Shown piece after piece: positions 38,911 through 49,795 of a stretch of DNA of 64,000 nt. Under the pieces are notes generated by a model. It was given only the letters and a program-made list of their open reading frames with translations, searched no databases and was not told the origin of the DNA. The first letter of the stretch is position 1. Each line of letters opens with the position of its first letter. Both the position numbers and the translations under genes were made by a program. Source of the stretch: Fragum whitleyi (Eukaryota; Mollusca; Bivalvia; Cardiida; Cardiidae); assembly GCA_948146395.1 (NCBI GenBank), contig OX411552.1:7019686-7083685 (forward strand), written 5' to 3'.

Positions 38911-40130
38911 ACAAGAGGACCATGATGGTCCTATATCGCTCACCTGAATAAGTCACACATAACTTGTCAACCATGTTATGAATACCAGAATTTAGGGTGG
39001 TTAAGTTTTGTCCTACTGCAATTTTATTTTTTTTATTTTTTTTTCTTAGATTTTCATAAATTTTCAACTTTTCTCTTAACCATGGCAAATTCTTTAATCG
39101 AATTTAGTAGACCTACACGTTAAGAACATCAATGCTAAGTTTAAAATTGATATGCCTCATGGCTAAGGAAGAAAGAATTTGTTCTAAGATTTTTAGTAAT
39201 TTATGCCATTTTAGCCTTTCCTTTACCATGGAAACAAGAGTTTTGGAAGAAATTAAATTATTTTAACAACGCTTGAAGAGCTTCACCCAAGGATCATCCC
39301 TGCCAAGTTTCAGCTTAATTGGCCTAGTGTCTTGGGGCAAGAAGAATTTTTTCTTAGATTTTCAGCCATTTTCAACCATTTCTCAGACATTCTGCTACCA
39401 TGGCAACCAGAGTTTTTAATGAAATTTAATTCTTTTAACAACTTTTGAAGAGCTTCACCCAAGGATCATCCTTGCCAAGTTTCAGCTTGATTGGCCTAGT
39501 GGGTTGGGAGAAGAAGAATTTTTTCTAAGATTTTCAGCGGCTTTCGGCCATTTTTCAGACATTACATTACAATGGCAACCATAGTTTTTGACGAAACTAA
39601 ATTTTTTTAGCACTCTTTATAGGGCTTCATCCAAAACTCACCCCTGCCAAGTTTCAGCTTGATTAGACTAGTGGTTGTGGAGGAGAAGATTTTTTCAAAG
39701 ATTTTCAGCCATTTTCGGCCATATTTCAGACTTTCCGTTACCATGGAAACCAGAGTTTTTAATGAAATTAAATTCTTTCACAAATTTTGAAGAGCTTCAC
39801 CTTAGGCACATTCCTACAAAGTTTCAGCCTGATTGGCCCAGTGGTTTAGGAGGAGAAGATTTTTTTTAAAGATTTACGGCCATTTTGGGCCTTTATGTAA
39901 CCATGGCAACCGGAGTTTTTGAGAAATTTAAATTCTTTTAACAACTTTTAAAGAGATTCACCCAAGGAACATCCCTGTAAAGTTTCAGCTTGATTGGCCC
40001 AGTAGTTAAGGAGGAAGAAGATGTTTAAAGAAATTATTGACGGACAGACGGACGGACGGACAGACGGACGGACGACGGACGGTGAGTGATCGCAATAGCT
40101 CACCTTGAGCACTTTGTGCTCAGGTGAGCT
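38911..40130 (+). mobile_element. R5 dispersed element inserted in R7 array
   Basis: Starts ACAAGAGGACCATGATGG and ends GAGCACTTTGTGCTCAGGTG then AGCT, preceded by GGACGGACGG runs (40035-40080). The interior is about six imperfect units of ~170 bp with CCATGG(A/C)AACCAGAGTTTTT, GAAGAGCTTCACCCAAGG and AGTTTCAGCTTGATTGGCC. Flanking GTCTTA and AAAATAAC rejoin to the R7 unit sequence, so the insertion edges are clean. No coding capacity. Confidence 0.8.
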
Positions 40131-40345
40131 AAAAATAACAAAGGGCAATAACTCCAAAATTATGCAAGCCAGCGTTGTAGCTCTTGTGCACTGCACTTCT
40201 CCTTGATGAGATCTATCCACCCATAAAGTTTCAAGTTGATAGCTATTATACTTTAGGAGATATGCTCCGGACAAGTTTAGTGACGGAATCTCGGAATGAC
40301 GGAATGACGGAGTGACGGAATGACGGAATGACGGACGGAGACCAT
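40131..40345 (+). repeat. R7 array, right part, plus (TGACGGAA)n-like end
   Basis: The last R7 unit resumes with AAAAATAACAAAGGGCAATA. It is followed by a short array of TGACGGAA/TGACGGAG units (40282-40335) and ATATCCCATCGGGAAG. This cap may be the true terminus of R7. Confidence 0.75.
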
Positions 40346-41462
40346 TACTATATCCCATCGGGAAGAAGAGTTTAAAGCTGTGTTTACATATACCCTCTTA
40401 GGTCCTATCCCTTCCCTCCATGCTTTGTCCCTGATTGCTCAACAATGATTATTTTAGCTTATTTCAAAGATTTCTTTCATCTCATTATCTAAATATCAAG
40501 GATGATTGAGTCCTCTTGAAGAGTTTTGTAAGATTTCTATATTGGCGCCCAAGCACTATCCCCTCCCACTGTTGCTCTGCACCTGATGGTCCAACAGTCA
40601 AACTTTTTGCTATTAACATAGAGGTATAAATGAGGGTATATAATCTCATTATCAATTGCCCAATATGAATGATGTTGGCTGTTTAGAAGAGGATTTTTGA
40701 CGCCCGAGTACTATCCCGCCCTCTGTTACCCTGCACCTGATTGGCCAACAGTCATGGCTTTAACAATTTACATAAAGGTTTAGGAATAAATAATCCATGC
40801 CATATATAAAGGCTTTTGGGGACCTGGTTAAGAAAAAAAGGATTTTGAAGGTATCTAATTTGATCCGAGTCGTCATTGGACAAATTCCGCTAAAATGTAT
40901 AAATTCGGAGTCAAATTCCGAGGTCATTGTACCTTCTAGATGGAATATCGGTCATGTTAGTCATGTTGAATTGAAAATAAAACTTTGAAAATTTAAAAAA
41001 AAAAATAACATTAAGTAAGTCATTAATAGAGAAGGTTCGAACTCATGCACAACACGTAAAATATATCAAACAATTATTTTTGTTTTCGTTGCAGTGACTG
41101 AAACTTTGGTTTATATGTACGAACTATTTCTGTAGTCATAAAGTATGTAATAGCAGACAACGAACAAGAGTGAAAAGTACAAACAAATAAAACGGTCGAC
41201 TTTTCTATAACATTCTACAAGGAAATGACGTTACACGGCTGCGTAGCTTTGAATATCTGAGAAACTAATTGGGTTTGACGTTCCGCCTCGTCACTGTATC
41301 AACATAGAATTAGTCTGTCTTCACAGCTCATTTTGAATTCAGGAACATGCGACCTTCAAACAGATTTGCTTAGAAATAAAATACGGTCGTATATTTCTGG
41401 CGATTTACAAACATCCAAAGTGTCCAATCGCCAATACATTGTTTAAAATTCCCTCTGTAGAA
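40346..41462. other. Intronic DNA, nothing recognised
   Basis: Two loosely similar blocks (GCCCAAGCACTATCCC at ~40550 and GCCCGAGTACTATCCC at ~40702, each followed by CTCTG.. CACCTGAT) suggest another old repeat of ~150 bp. No gene. Confidence 0.4.
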
Positions 41463-41905
41463 GTAGAGTTAATAACATCTTGAAATTGAAATTGAGCTGA
41501 ATGATATAGTGATAATTTCGGAGTGAAACTGAATGCGTGTGCGGAGCGAGGTTTGAGTGAAATTAAAGGGAGGTAATCAAATATCGCTTATTTTGTTCAA
41601 GATAAACAGAATTATCGATATTAATTACCTCCCTTTAAAATATGCAAACAAGTTCCAGAAATACCTTTTTGTGTCTTCTCAAACGCGTCAAACGCTTACA
41701 AAATTCAATTTTGTCCGTGTAATCGTGGATTTTTTATACCGATTTTTATTTTGAATGTAGTCGCCGGCCTTATTACGTTTAGTGATTTAAGAGCGTTTGT
41801 GAATGGTTTGAGTGAGTGTTTGGAAAGAATAAAAGGAGTACTGAGTGAGTCATAAGGAATGGTTTTGATAGAAATAAATGTCAGTTTCACGATGTTATTT
41901 ACTGT
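41463..41905 (-). mobile_element. R1 MITE, full-length, reverse orientation
   Basis: GAGTTAATAACATCTTGAAA at one edge and CACGATGTTATTTACTGTT at the other. Central palindrome between AAAGGGAGGTAATCA and TTAATTACCTCCCTTT. Confidence 0.8.
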
Positions 41906-41982
41906 TAATTGGCAATATTAAAAGAGAATGAAAAATGATTATGCTAAACATTTATAGGGCTTTTTATGTGTTCCAGTGAGGA

Positions 41983-42150
41983 CAACTGTCATATCGCGGT
42001 GGTAGCGCGTCGCACTAGCAACCAAAAGGTCTTAGGTTCGATTCCTGAAGGCGGCACTCATCCTTTCCGACTATTTGTCTGCCACCGATGGGTTGATAAT
42101 GCTGGTGTGAGAAATACCAATATAATACAATACATTAAAAAAAATCATGT
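41983..42150 (+). mobile_element. tRNA-derived SINE, family S2
   Basis: An A-box-like TATCGCGGTGGTAGCGCGTC (41992-42011) is followed 24 nt later by a good B-box GGTTCGATTCC (42035-42045), then an unrelated body reaching TGCTGGTGTGAGAAATACCA. The layout and spacing fit a polymerase III tRNA-type promoter. It lies ~500 bp before the last receptor exon, same strand. Confidence 0.6.
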
Positions 42151-42279
42151 CTCTCCTTCTTCATCCCAACCACCTCCTCAAAATATTACCTCTTTCCCAG
42201 TAATCTATTATTTATTATGTCTCCCAGATGTATTGCCTTCTGGCCAGTGTTATTTTCAAATAAATAAGGAGAATAACCG

Positions 42280-42655
42280 CTATTTATAATACGACCGACG
42301 TCGCGGGAGTGAAATAAACCCGTTGAATATTTTTAAAATTATTCGGTTGTCATTACACTAGTTGAATAACTATTAAATGACGTCAAATTTGATATATTGT
42401 GACGTCAGTTTAAAACGGCGTTATGAGTTTCGCGGAAAATTGAAATGTCGTATTTCAAGAATTTGTCTATTTTTCGCGAAAATTCGGGTCATATTATAAG
42501 TAGAATATCAAATTTGTGTTCATAAAATACCAAATTTATTAAACTCGTCATCTAAAAGAGATAAAAACTCGGCACAGCCTCGTTTTTATCTATTTATAGA
42601 TGACTCGTTTAATAAAGTCGGTATATAATGGCCACTCATTCAATATCCTCTATTT
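42280..42655 (-). repeat. R4 repeat abutting the last TRHR exon
   Basis: Same block order as 59390-59790: CCGTTGAATATTTTTAAAAT, CATTACACTAGT, two TGACGTCA palindromes (42378-42385, 42400-42407), TTTCGCGGAAAATTGAAATG, ATTAAACTCGTCATCT, AACTCGGCACAGCCTCGTTT and ATAGATGACTCGTTTAATAA. It ends about ten bases before the splice acceptor, so it may supply part of the branch-point/pyrimidine region. Confidence 0.8.
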
Positions 42656-42666
42656 ATTTCTTTCAG

Positions 42667-42797
42667 GAACCACCAAATCTAGCGGTACCATGCCGGGCTA
42701 CAGCGAGGTTCAGACAGAAAACGTAATGATCATGAAACGGAGGAGTGTGACGTCAGGCAACGTTCAAGTACAGATAACGTTTAGGGCGTCAAAGTGA
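42667..42797 (+). CDS. TRHR: TRH receptor-like GPCR, terminal exon (cytoplasmic tail and stop)
   Basis: Follows a strong acceptor (CTATTTATTTCTTTCAG). The first two bases (GA) complete the glycine codon begun by the G at 15944, and 42 further codons run to TGA at 42795-42797. The encoded tail is hydrophilic, with TTKSSG, a GYSEVQTEN segment, a KRRS basic-serine motif (possible PKA-type site) and an end in ITFRASK. Length and Ser/Thr content suit a GPCR C-terminal tail subject to phosphorylation, and the phase match with the TM7 exon is exact. Tail sequences are poorly conserved, so assignment rests on phase, strand and the absence of a better candidate. It could instead be the last exon of an unrelated small gene. 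Confidence 0.6.
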
Positions 42798-42851
42798 ACT
42801 GTATCGAGTCAACTTCAAGCGAAAACTAAAAAGTGGATATAAAAAAGTTCG

Positions 42852-42857
42852 AATAAA
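42852..42857 (+). other. Polyadenylation signal AATAAA
   Basis: Canonical hexamer 55 nt after the stop at 42797, in the context GTTCGAATAAAAATACTC. This supports 42667-42797 being a terminal exon with a very short 3' UTR. No cleavage site can be verified. Confidence 0.5.
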
Positions 42858-43102
42858 AATACTCTACGTTCAGTTTTGCCTTCCAGCCCGGACCTTTAGT
42901 AATGTTCATTAGAGTTGAGTTGAGTTTATGGCAAATTAATTATACATTTGGATATTAAATGTATAAAAAAGTAATCGCGCTAAATTTCGCCACTCTTTAT
43001 GCATGATCCGCATAGTCAAAGTTAGCAAATAATGCGCCGTTCAAAAAACAAATGAAAAAATTGATTGAAGACGGAAGTGACGTACATGTAAATACAATTT
43101 TT

Positions 43103-43132
43103 CAGTTATTAAAATCGTGAAATTGACAAGGT
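43103..43132 (-). repeat. R1 MITE edge, left of transposon insertion
   Basis: CAGTTATTAAAATCGTGAAA then TTGACAAGGT, an R1 terminus cut off by the element starting at 43133. The rest of this R1 copy resumes at 47649. Confidence 0.75.
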
Positions 43133-46100
43133 AGGCTATGGGCCAGTAGGGTGATTCCTCCCCCCTCAGGGGGAATTTTCGGGACTATGATTTTTTGAAA
43201 GCCCAATGTCTACCAAGTATATTCTGAAAGTCTGCAACTTGGCGGTTGGGGCTTTTAGGAATTATTGAGGTCAAAGGTCACACAGTGCACACTAATTTAA
43301 ATCTATACCTTCAGTCAGAAAATTATATTTATTTTGTTGATTTGATAATTTCTTTGGACCTTTTTCAACATAATTAAATACCCAAAACATTATTTCAAAG
43401 ATTAAACACATTTGTGTGATTTTCAGAGAGGCTTTGGGCAAATCAAAGCACTGAAAGTACCGAAAATCAACAATTTTCTTTGCTAATAAAGATTTTATCA
43501 AGATTTAAAAAGATTTTTTCTGTCTTTAACAATATTTTCTTTTATTCTAAGCATGCTAGAGGATACCTTGAAGCCTACAAGCAAAGTTTATTAGACATTT
43601 CCTGCTTGAATTTTGTTCAAAAACTGATTAAAGCCATGGCATGATCAAGCCAAAGCTATAACTATACTATTACCGGTATTCATATTTCACCATTTGTCAA
43701 TACATGTTTTTATTTGATGTTAATTATATTTTAAATTACATAATTCTTAAAGGTAAATAAAAAAGAAAAGTTTCAGGGCATTTGAGCACATATCAGGTTT
43801 ATTCTTAGCAAATCAAAGCACTGAAAGTACTGAAACTGAAGTTTTTTGTTTGTATAGATTTTACATGATTTAAAAGGTTTTTCTGCTTCCTTTTCCAATA
43901 ATTATATTAGTCTAGACAAGCTGGAGGATACCTTTAAGCATATGAACAATTTTTTTTTTTAACATTGCTTGCTTAAATGTGCCCAATATGTGATTACTAT
44001 AATGGCCTGAGTATGCCAGTGTCATAACTATACTAATATATATTAGTAAAACTTATTGTCATTAGATGCTTATAATTTGGAATGATCATGTTCAGCATGA
44101 AAGCACTGAAAGTACCAAAATATGACTTTTTTTATTTTAAAGGTTTTAACACAATATAAACAGGAATTTATTTTCCAATCCATTCAAATTTACTTATAAT
44201 TGTTATACAATTGAATAATTTGAAACCATCATATGTGCAATTTTTAGTTTTGCTTACTTTAGCTTTTCTCCATAATTGATAAAAGAAAATCTGGTAAAGG
44301 GGAGCACTTGTGACAAATTCACTCCATTTGTTAAGTAATGTCTCACTCTTTTGCCAGAAATATTTGTTATTTGGTTTGTACAATATTCTGAACGTCATGA
44401 TTTAATTCAATGAACAGGTGAATCAAATTCATATAAGTTTCAAGACATTTTTGAAGAGGACAGGCTTATTTGTTGAAATTCAAAGCACTGAAAGTACTGA
44501 AATATGGTTTGCACAGTAAAATCTTGAATTTCTTTTTCAATTTACTTTTATTTCCTAATATAAATTACCCTAATTGCATATCTCATCCCTTTGTCAGTAA
44601 TGTCAGTTCTGTGGTTTGTTCAATATTCTGAACATCATGATTAAATCTAGTTAAAAAGTTATTCAGATTTGAACTGACTTGTGTATATTTGTTGGATTCA
44701 TTTTGTACAAAGCAATGTACCGAAAGCTTTGAAATCTGGCAAAAAAGTCTTCTACCAAGGATTTTTTTCCACTATGAAAATATCCTACATCAATTAGTGA
44801 AACAGATCAAAGAGGATTGACATAATACAATTAGCATTTTATGACTGGTTTTCATACACAAAATGGGCATCATATCTAAATTGATATATAAATGGGTGCT
44901 AAATAGTAAACAATTCAATCTCTTAACATTATAACCTTATAACAATACCAGTTGACATAGCTTAATGCTAATTCAAACTGATGGTCATCACATACTCTTT
45001 TATAAGAGTGGTTTGTAAAATGATATTGGAATATGTTCAATGAATTTTCCTTCGTCTTAGAGAAAAGATACATCTAGAGTTTCTGTAAACATCTCTTTTC
45101 CAAAGCTTCTCTTTGTTTCCATAAAACTTCATGTTTTGTTTTAAGCCTGCAACATCGTAAAAATTGCATTAGAATTACAAATGAAATGAAATTTAAGTTA
45201 AATCAAATATTAAGTCATGAAAATTAACATTTTGATGGAAAGGGCAGGGGATTTGAAAATATAAAAAAAAAAACTTGTGTGAGAACAATGAGTCAAGTAG
45301 GTAAAAAAAAAACAAGAATTCTATTTTAACAAGGATTTCGTTTCATCAGTTTCAAAATATCAAAATTATTGCAACATAACCTTAGAGAATTTTATCAAAA
45401 TTTAAGTGATTATTTATTTGCACTGAGTATGAACTTTATTTATATATACATTAATGAAATTATCAAAATTGGTAAGAAACAGAAAACAAACACTTATGTT
45501 AAATTCAAGTCATGGTGGACATCCTGGAGGAGAGCTTTGTCGTATTTTAATAGACCTTTTTACAGTATTTTTGCATTCAAAATCTGGCAAGAAAAGAGTG
45601 TGGGGAGGCCACAAAAAATTATATTTGGAGTTTTAGATTTCACTATAGAATTTTTGAATGAACAAAAAGCCTCAAATATATATCTCATTCACACTTACCA
45701 AACTTAAAATGTTTATGCTCATCTTACAGGATAATTTATTTCAGAAATTAAATAAATATATCTTTGTTAGATTGAAGAGTAAATTGTGGTGATTAGTGTG
45801 CAATGAAAGCAAAAAAAAAATCTAAAGAAAAAATAAATATTTATGCTAACGGTGCTTATGTCCACACACAAAGCATATTAAAAGGATTGTTAACTAAAAA
45901 ATCTTCAAAGAGCCATTGATAAAAAATGATTTCTGCACATACATTTTAAGAAAACATGCGACTTTTTAAAAAAAAATGTTTGTGAGCTCTTTAATAAGTA
46001 TCAATAGTATTAATTTATAGCTGATGTAGTCATCATTTTGATCAGCTTCTATATAAATGATAATTTTTCATGAAAAAGTTTCACAAAAGGATTCATATAA

Positions 46101-47643
46101 ACTTAAATTTGAATACTGATATTCAGTCTAGCTATGCAATTTACTGGACCTACCAGGCCCCTTGCTTTTTATCTGCTGGAAAGGGTGGTTATCTTCCAAA
46201 AATATTGGCTACATGCCTTAAGACACAGAAACAAAATATGAATTTTCTGATGAAATGTTTTTACAAAAACAAATTTTGAGAAACAAAATAGCATCCAATA
46301 CATCTGAAACGAGTTTGCAAAATGTAACAATGTGAATATCCATTGGAAACATAACTTTTCCATTAAGGTTTGAATATTGTAAATAATCAAGTCCACTTAA
46401 TGGGAAAAGAATTGGTTAGAAAGAATACCATTTTACATTCAAGAAAGCCCATGGCCCCTTCTAGACTCACACAATTTTGATAACTGTTGTTAGACTAAAG
46501 AAAAATGGAATTGACTCTTAAGAGATAAAAATTTGGTCTCTTTTTTATCTTTGACATTCAGTGCTTTCAGTACTTTGATCTATGAAAAATAGTTATGTGC
46601 TTTAAAGCTTAAACCATTCAATATTTAAATGACAGTGAGTAACTGTTTTAAATTATTAGAAACTGTGATTAAGTGTTTATGCAAACAAAAAAAAACGCAA
46701 AATCTAGCTTTTGTCTCATTTTATCTATACTTTCATTATACATACAAGTAAATCTATAATGCTTTTATATCTATACCTAAACTAATATAAAGCACAACTA
46801 CAGTAGACATAATCTGACACCAACATGAACTTTTACAAGGAACACAAGATATAAAAGAAAGCAAAAGGGATGTTCCACTTTTAAGAATGAAAAAGCGTAT
46901 TCCCTATGTTTGAACATGTGTATAAGCAAAGATATACAGTCATTTCAGTTCTTTGATTAAATCTAAGATGCAGTTTACTCTCAAAGCTGCCACAGTTGAT
47001 ACTTTCAATAATTTTGAGTTGTTAAAGTTGCCTCAAAATGTTTTTTATTCGTAGAAACTTAAAAAAGACAAGTTTTCCTTTCAATTCATCTACGTAAATA
47101 TATAATATTCATTTAAATGCACTGACTGACTTAAGCTTTAAAACCAACAAATACAATAGAAAGCAAATGACAAATGATACAAATTACCGGGTACCTTCAG
47201 GCAAATTATTGTTTAAGCTAGTTGATGGGAAAATATGAAGAAAAAATCCTCCTTTGGTCTGAAATGGCCTATTGTCTATGGTTTAATCTCTTATATATGA
47301 ACCGACTTCAGTACTTTCAGTACTTTGATTTCATTAAAAATTATCATGAAATTACCCTAAAATGAAATTTCCCAGCAGAAAAATATTCAGTGATTCATCT
47401 AGAACCATTTCCTGCTCAATTTCATGAAAAGATAGTTGAATATACCATTTCAAATCCAGCTCATTTATTCTTTCATAGAAAAAGTGCACTTGTTGACCTT
47501 TGACCTCAATAACTCCGAAAAGCCCCAACAGCCAAGTTGCAGACTTTCAGAATATACTCGTTAGACATTGGGCTTTCAAAAAACCATAGTCCCGAAAATT
47601 CCCCCTGGGGGGGGGAGGGGGGGTGTATACTGGCTCATAGTCT
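43133..47643. mobile_element. 4.5-kb non-autonomous DNA transposon with ~160-bp TIRs
   Basis: Terminal inverted repeats occupy 43133-43290 and 47484-47643: AGGCTATGGGCCAGTA versus AGACTATGAGCCAGTA at the tips, then GGGGGAATTTTCGGGACTAT, TTTTTTGAAAGCCCAATGTC, ATATTCTGAAAGTCTGCAAC and TTATTGAGGTCAAAGGTCA. A 5-bp target duplication AAGGT flanks it (43128-43132 and 47644-47648), and the host R1 sequence reads GACAAGGTGAATG when rejoined. Subterminal motifs AAAGCACTGAAAGTAC recur at the left (near 43446, 43818, 44102, 44482) and as the complement at the right (near 46558, 47310). The AT-rich interior has no transposase-length frame; the longest (112 codons, 45369-45707) is unrecognised. The superfamily is not evident. 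Confidence 0.85.
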
Positions 47644-47648
47644 AAGGT

Positions 47649-48439
47649 GAATGTTTGGTGAATGATTTCGGAATGAAATAGAATAAATGGGAGGGGCGAG
47701 TTTTGAATGAAATTAAGGGGAGATTATATCATATCGCTTTTTTCGTCCTATTGGACAAAATTAATGATGTTTTTGTTATAATCCACAGTTTTTTCCCATG
47801 GTAGGGCGGAGCCTAAATGACGGGTCGATGCACTTAAGGTTAAGGGAAATCAGCCTTTATTCATTATTATTTACTTCGAAACATAGATGAGATACTTAAC
47901 TTGAGACCGTAAAGCGTAGATTAGTAACCAAACACTCGTAACTTCAGCTTGTCCAAGCTGAAGTTACGAGGCTTTGGTAATCCAACGATGAAATGTGTTC
48001 ACTTTCTCTAAGCACGTGAATCTTTTTGTTTTAGGTTACATTTATTTGCACGCGTTCACGATTATTGCCGATTAACTTTTCAATGAATCCAAAATATTTA
48101 AAAGTTAGCTTCCCAAATTATGTCACGGCTAAGCCCCGCCCTGCCAATTCATTAATAACGCTGAATACCCCCATTTCATAAAATGTATTAACTTTTTGTT
48201 TAAATATCTTCAGGAACAAATCAGTGTCTTTAAAATCTTCTGCGGATAGTAAAATCGTGGAAAAAATGATCAACTGAAATGAATTGTGATTTCTTTTGAA
48301 CGATTTCAAAATGCTTTTTAACGATTTTTGGACGTTTTTGAATGGTGTGAGTGTTTGTATGGAACAAATGGTGCGAAGAGCGATCGATTAAGATTTTTTT
48401 TATCGAGATGAATGTCAATTTCTTTATGTTACTTTCTGT
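47649..48439 (-). repeat. R1 MITE, remainder, itself split by a nested MITE
   Basis: Continues R1 in reverse orientation: TGAATGATTTCGGAATGAAA, AAATTAAGGGGAGATTATAT and GGACAAAATT up to about 47795. Then GACGTTTTTGAATGGTGTGA and GAATGTCAATTTCTTTATGT lead to the terminus CTTTCTGTA at 48439. Base changes are more numerous than in the 11.8 or 57.9 kb copies. Confidence 0.65.
47798..48148. mobile_element. Nested small inverted-repeat element
   Basis: Edges TAGGGCGGAGCCTAAATGAC (47802) and GTCACGGCTAAGCCCCGCCC then TGCCA are imperfect complements, giving a ~350-bp MITE within R1. Its middle holds a perfect hairpin (47935-47970): CTCGTAACTTCAGCTTG, TC loop, then the exact complement. Target duplication not resolved. 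Confidence 0.5.
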
Positions 48440-48444
48440 AACAT

Positions 48445-48744
48445 GTGTATTTCCGTTTATTTATCGTCGCTACCGTAGCACATGCCCATATGAGCGACGC
48501 CCCCAGAAGACGGTTAGTTGTTACGGGGGATAGTGCAAGGATACATGACGAAACTACTGCTGAGATCCGACATGGTTCTTTAACGTGCTCGGTGTAAAGC
48601 ACCGTCTCACAGGGCCTCGGTTTAACGGCTCATCCGAAAGACAATAAGTTTTTATTAGTGTACCAGCCCGGGAATCGAACCCACGCCGCCGAGCTCCAAT
48701 GGTTTTGAAGTCCGGTGCTCTACCAACTGAGCTAATCGGGCTGG
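48445..48744 (-). mobile_element. tRNA-derived SINE, family S1, copy 2
   Basis: Minus-strand head: TTAGCTCAGTTGGTAGAGC (good A-box), GGACTTCAAAACC (anticodon-loop region) and GGGTTCGATTCC (perfect B-box), then a ~210-bp body shared with 11174-11467. A real tRNA is unlikely: CCGGA before the loop does not pair with the sequence after it, and the body continues past the tRNA end. The promoter boxes are intact, so this copy could still be transcribed by RNA polymerase III. Confidence 0.75.
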
Positions 48745-49632
48745 TATTCTGTAACATAACAAATTCAGTTCTTTAAATAGGTACAAGTGCATGTGTTAAT
48801 CACCTTTGGTCTTGCATAGAGCTGACCAAAGGGTAACCAAGAGGTGCGGAATTCCCATGCCCGACTTGTCCGACACAGGTTGTTTTACAGAGATTAAAAC
48901 AAAGAGATTACTGAGATTGATTATCATAATGTAAACATCAAAGGGTAGAAAACCTTGTTTCTAATGAAGAAAATGCTTGAGTCCGCTATTTTCTTCGTTA
49001 AAAACAACGCTTTCTCAAAATTGATTGATTTCCTTTTTTTGACGACATGTTATTTTTGATCCGGGAGAAGTAGAAAATCATCTTGCTTGGGGTCAAGTCG
49101 AGATTTTCTATACTTCCACATCCCTGGGTAACCATTACCGTGATTGGGTTATTGATGCATAAGTGCTGTAAATAAAATGATTTGTTTGATATGATTGTCA
49201 TATTAAATCATTACAAACACACAAATTATCCCTGTACACCCATTTATTCGTCGTTCTCAGGCGTTTGGAAATATTGTTCTCACTAATCGCCACGAGCCAC
49301 ATAAGATAATACGATGGCATAAAGTAGTTCACCTTTTTCACCGATTTTAATGGCGGTGCAGACAGTTTTCAATTCGCCAACTACATGCATAATACCATCA
49401 GACATATTTGTTCTGGAATGTAAATTAGAATGTTATCAAATTATTTGAGGGGCGATAAAGAAAGCTTCCAAATAATCATTGATTTTTTATAACCTAACAT
49501 CGAAATGCGGGGCGTTTATTGTTTTATCATTGTCCGCCTGTCCGTCTGTCTGCAAAGCTAAAAAACTCAAACATTGCCACTTACTTCAAGACTATTCAGT
49601 ATACAAGGCTAATTTTGGTATGATGATATCAA
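48745..49632. other. Non-coding stretch, nothing recognised
   Basis: No exon-like frame or repeat could be supported. Confidence 0.45.
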
Positions 49633-49795
49633 GGGCTAAATATCAATAATTTTGTTCATTTTGAACAAAATTATCGCCATTGGATTACTTCCCTTAAATT
49701 TCATTCAAAACTCGGTCCACACAATCATTCAATTTCATTCAAAAAATATTTTGATATAATTCAGCTTGTCAATTGCACGAAGTTGTTAACTGTAT
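49633..49795 (+). repeat. R1 MITE right half
   Basis: Central palindrome AATTTTGTTCATTTTGAACA, then TTGGATTACTTCCCTTAAAT, ATCATTCAATTTCATTC and the terminus CGAAGTTGTTAACTGTA. The left half is missing. 49796-50865 is unremarkable. Confidence 0.7.

Noticed and set aside
38425..40345. CRISPR-like or satellite array
   Set aside because: The ~158-bp units are imperfect, contiguous and interrupted by another element; there are no short repeats with unique spacers.
48660..48744. A functional tRNA gene on the minus strand
   Set aside because: The A- and B-boxes are good, but the anticodon stem does not pair and a ~210-bp body shared with 11.2 kb follows, so a SINE fits better.
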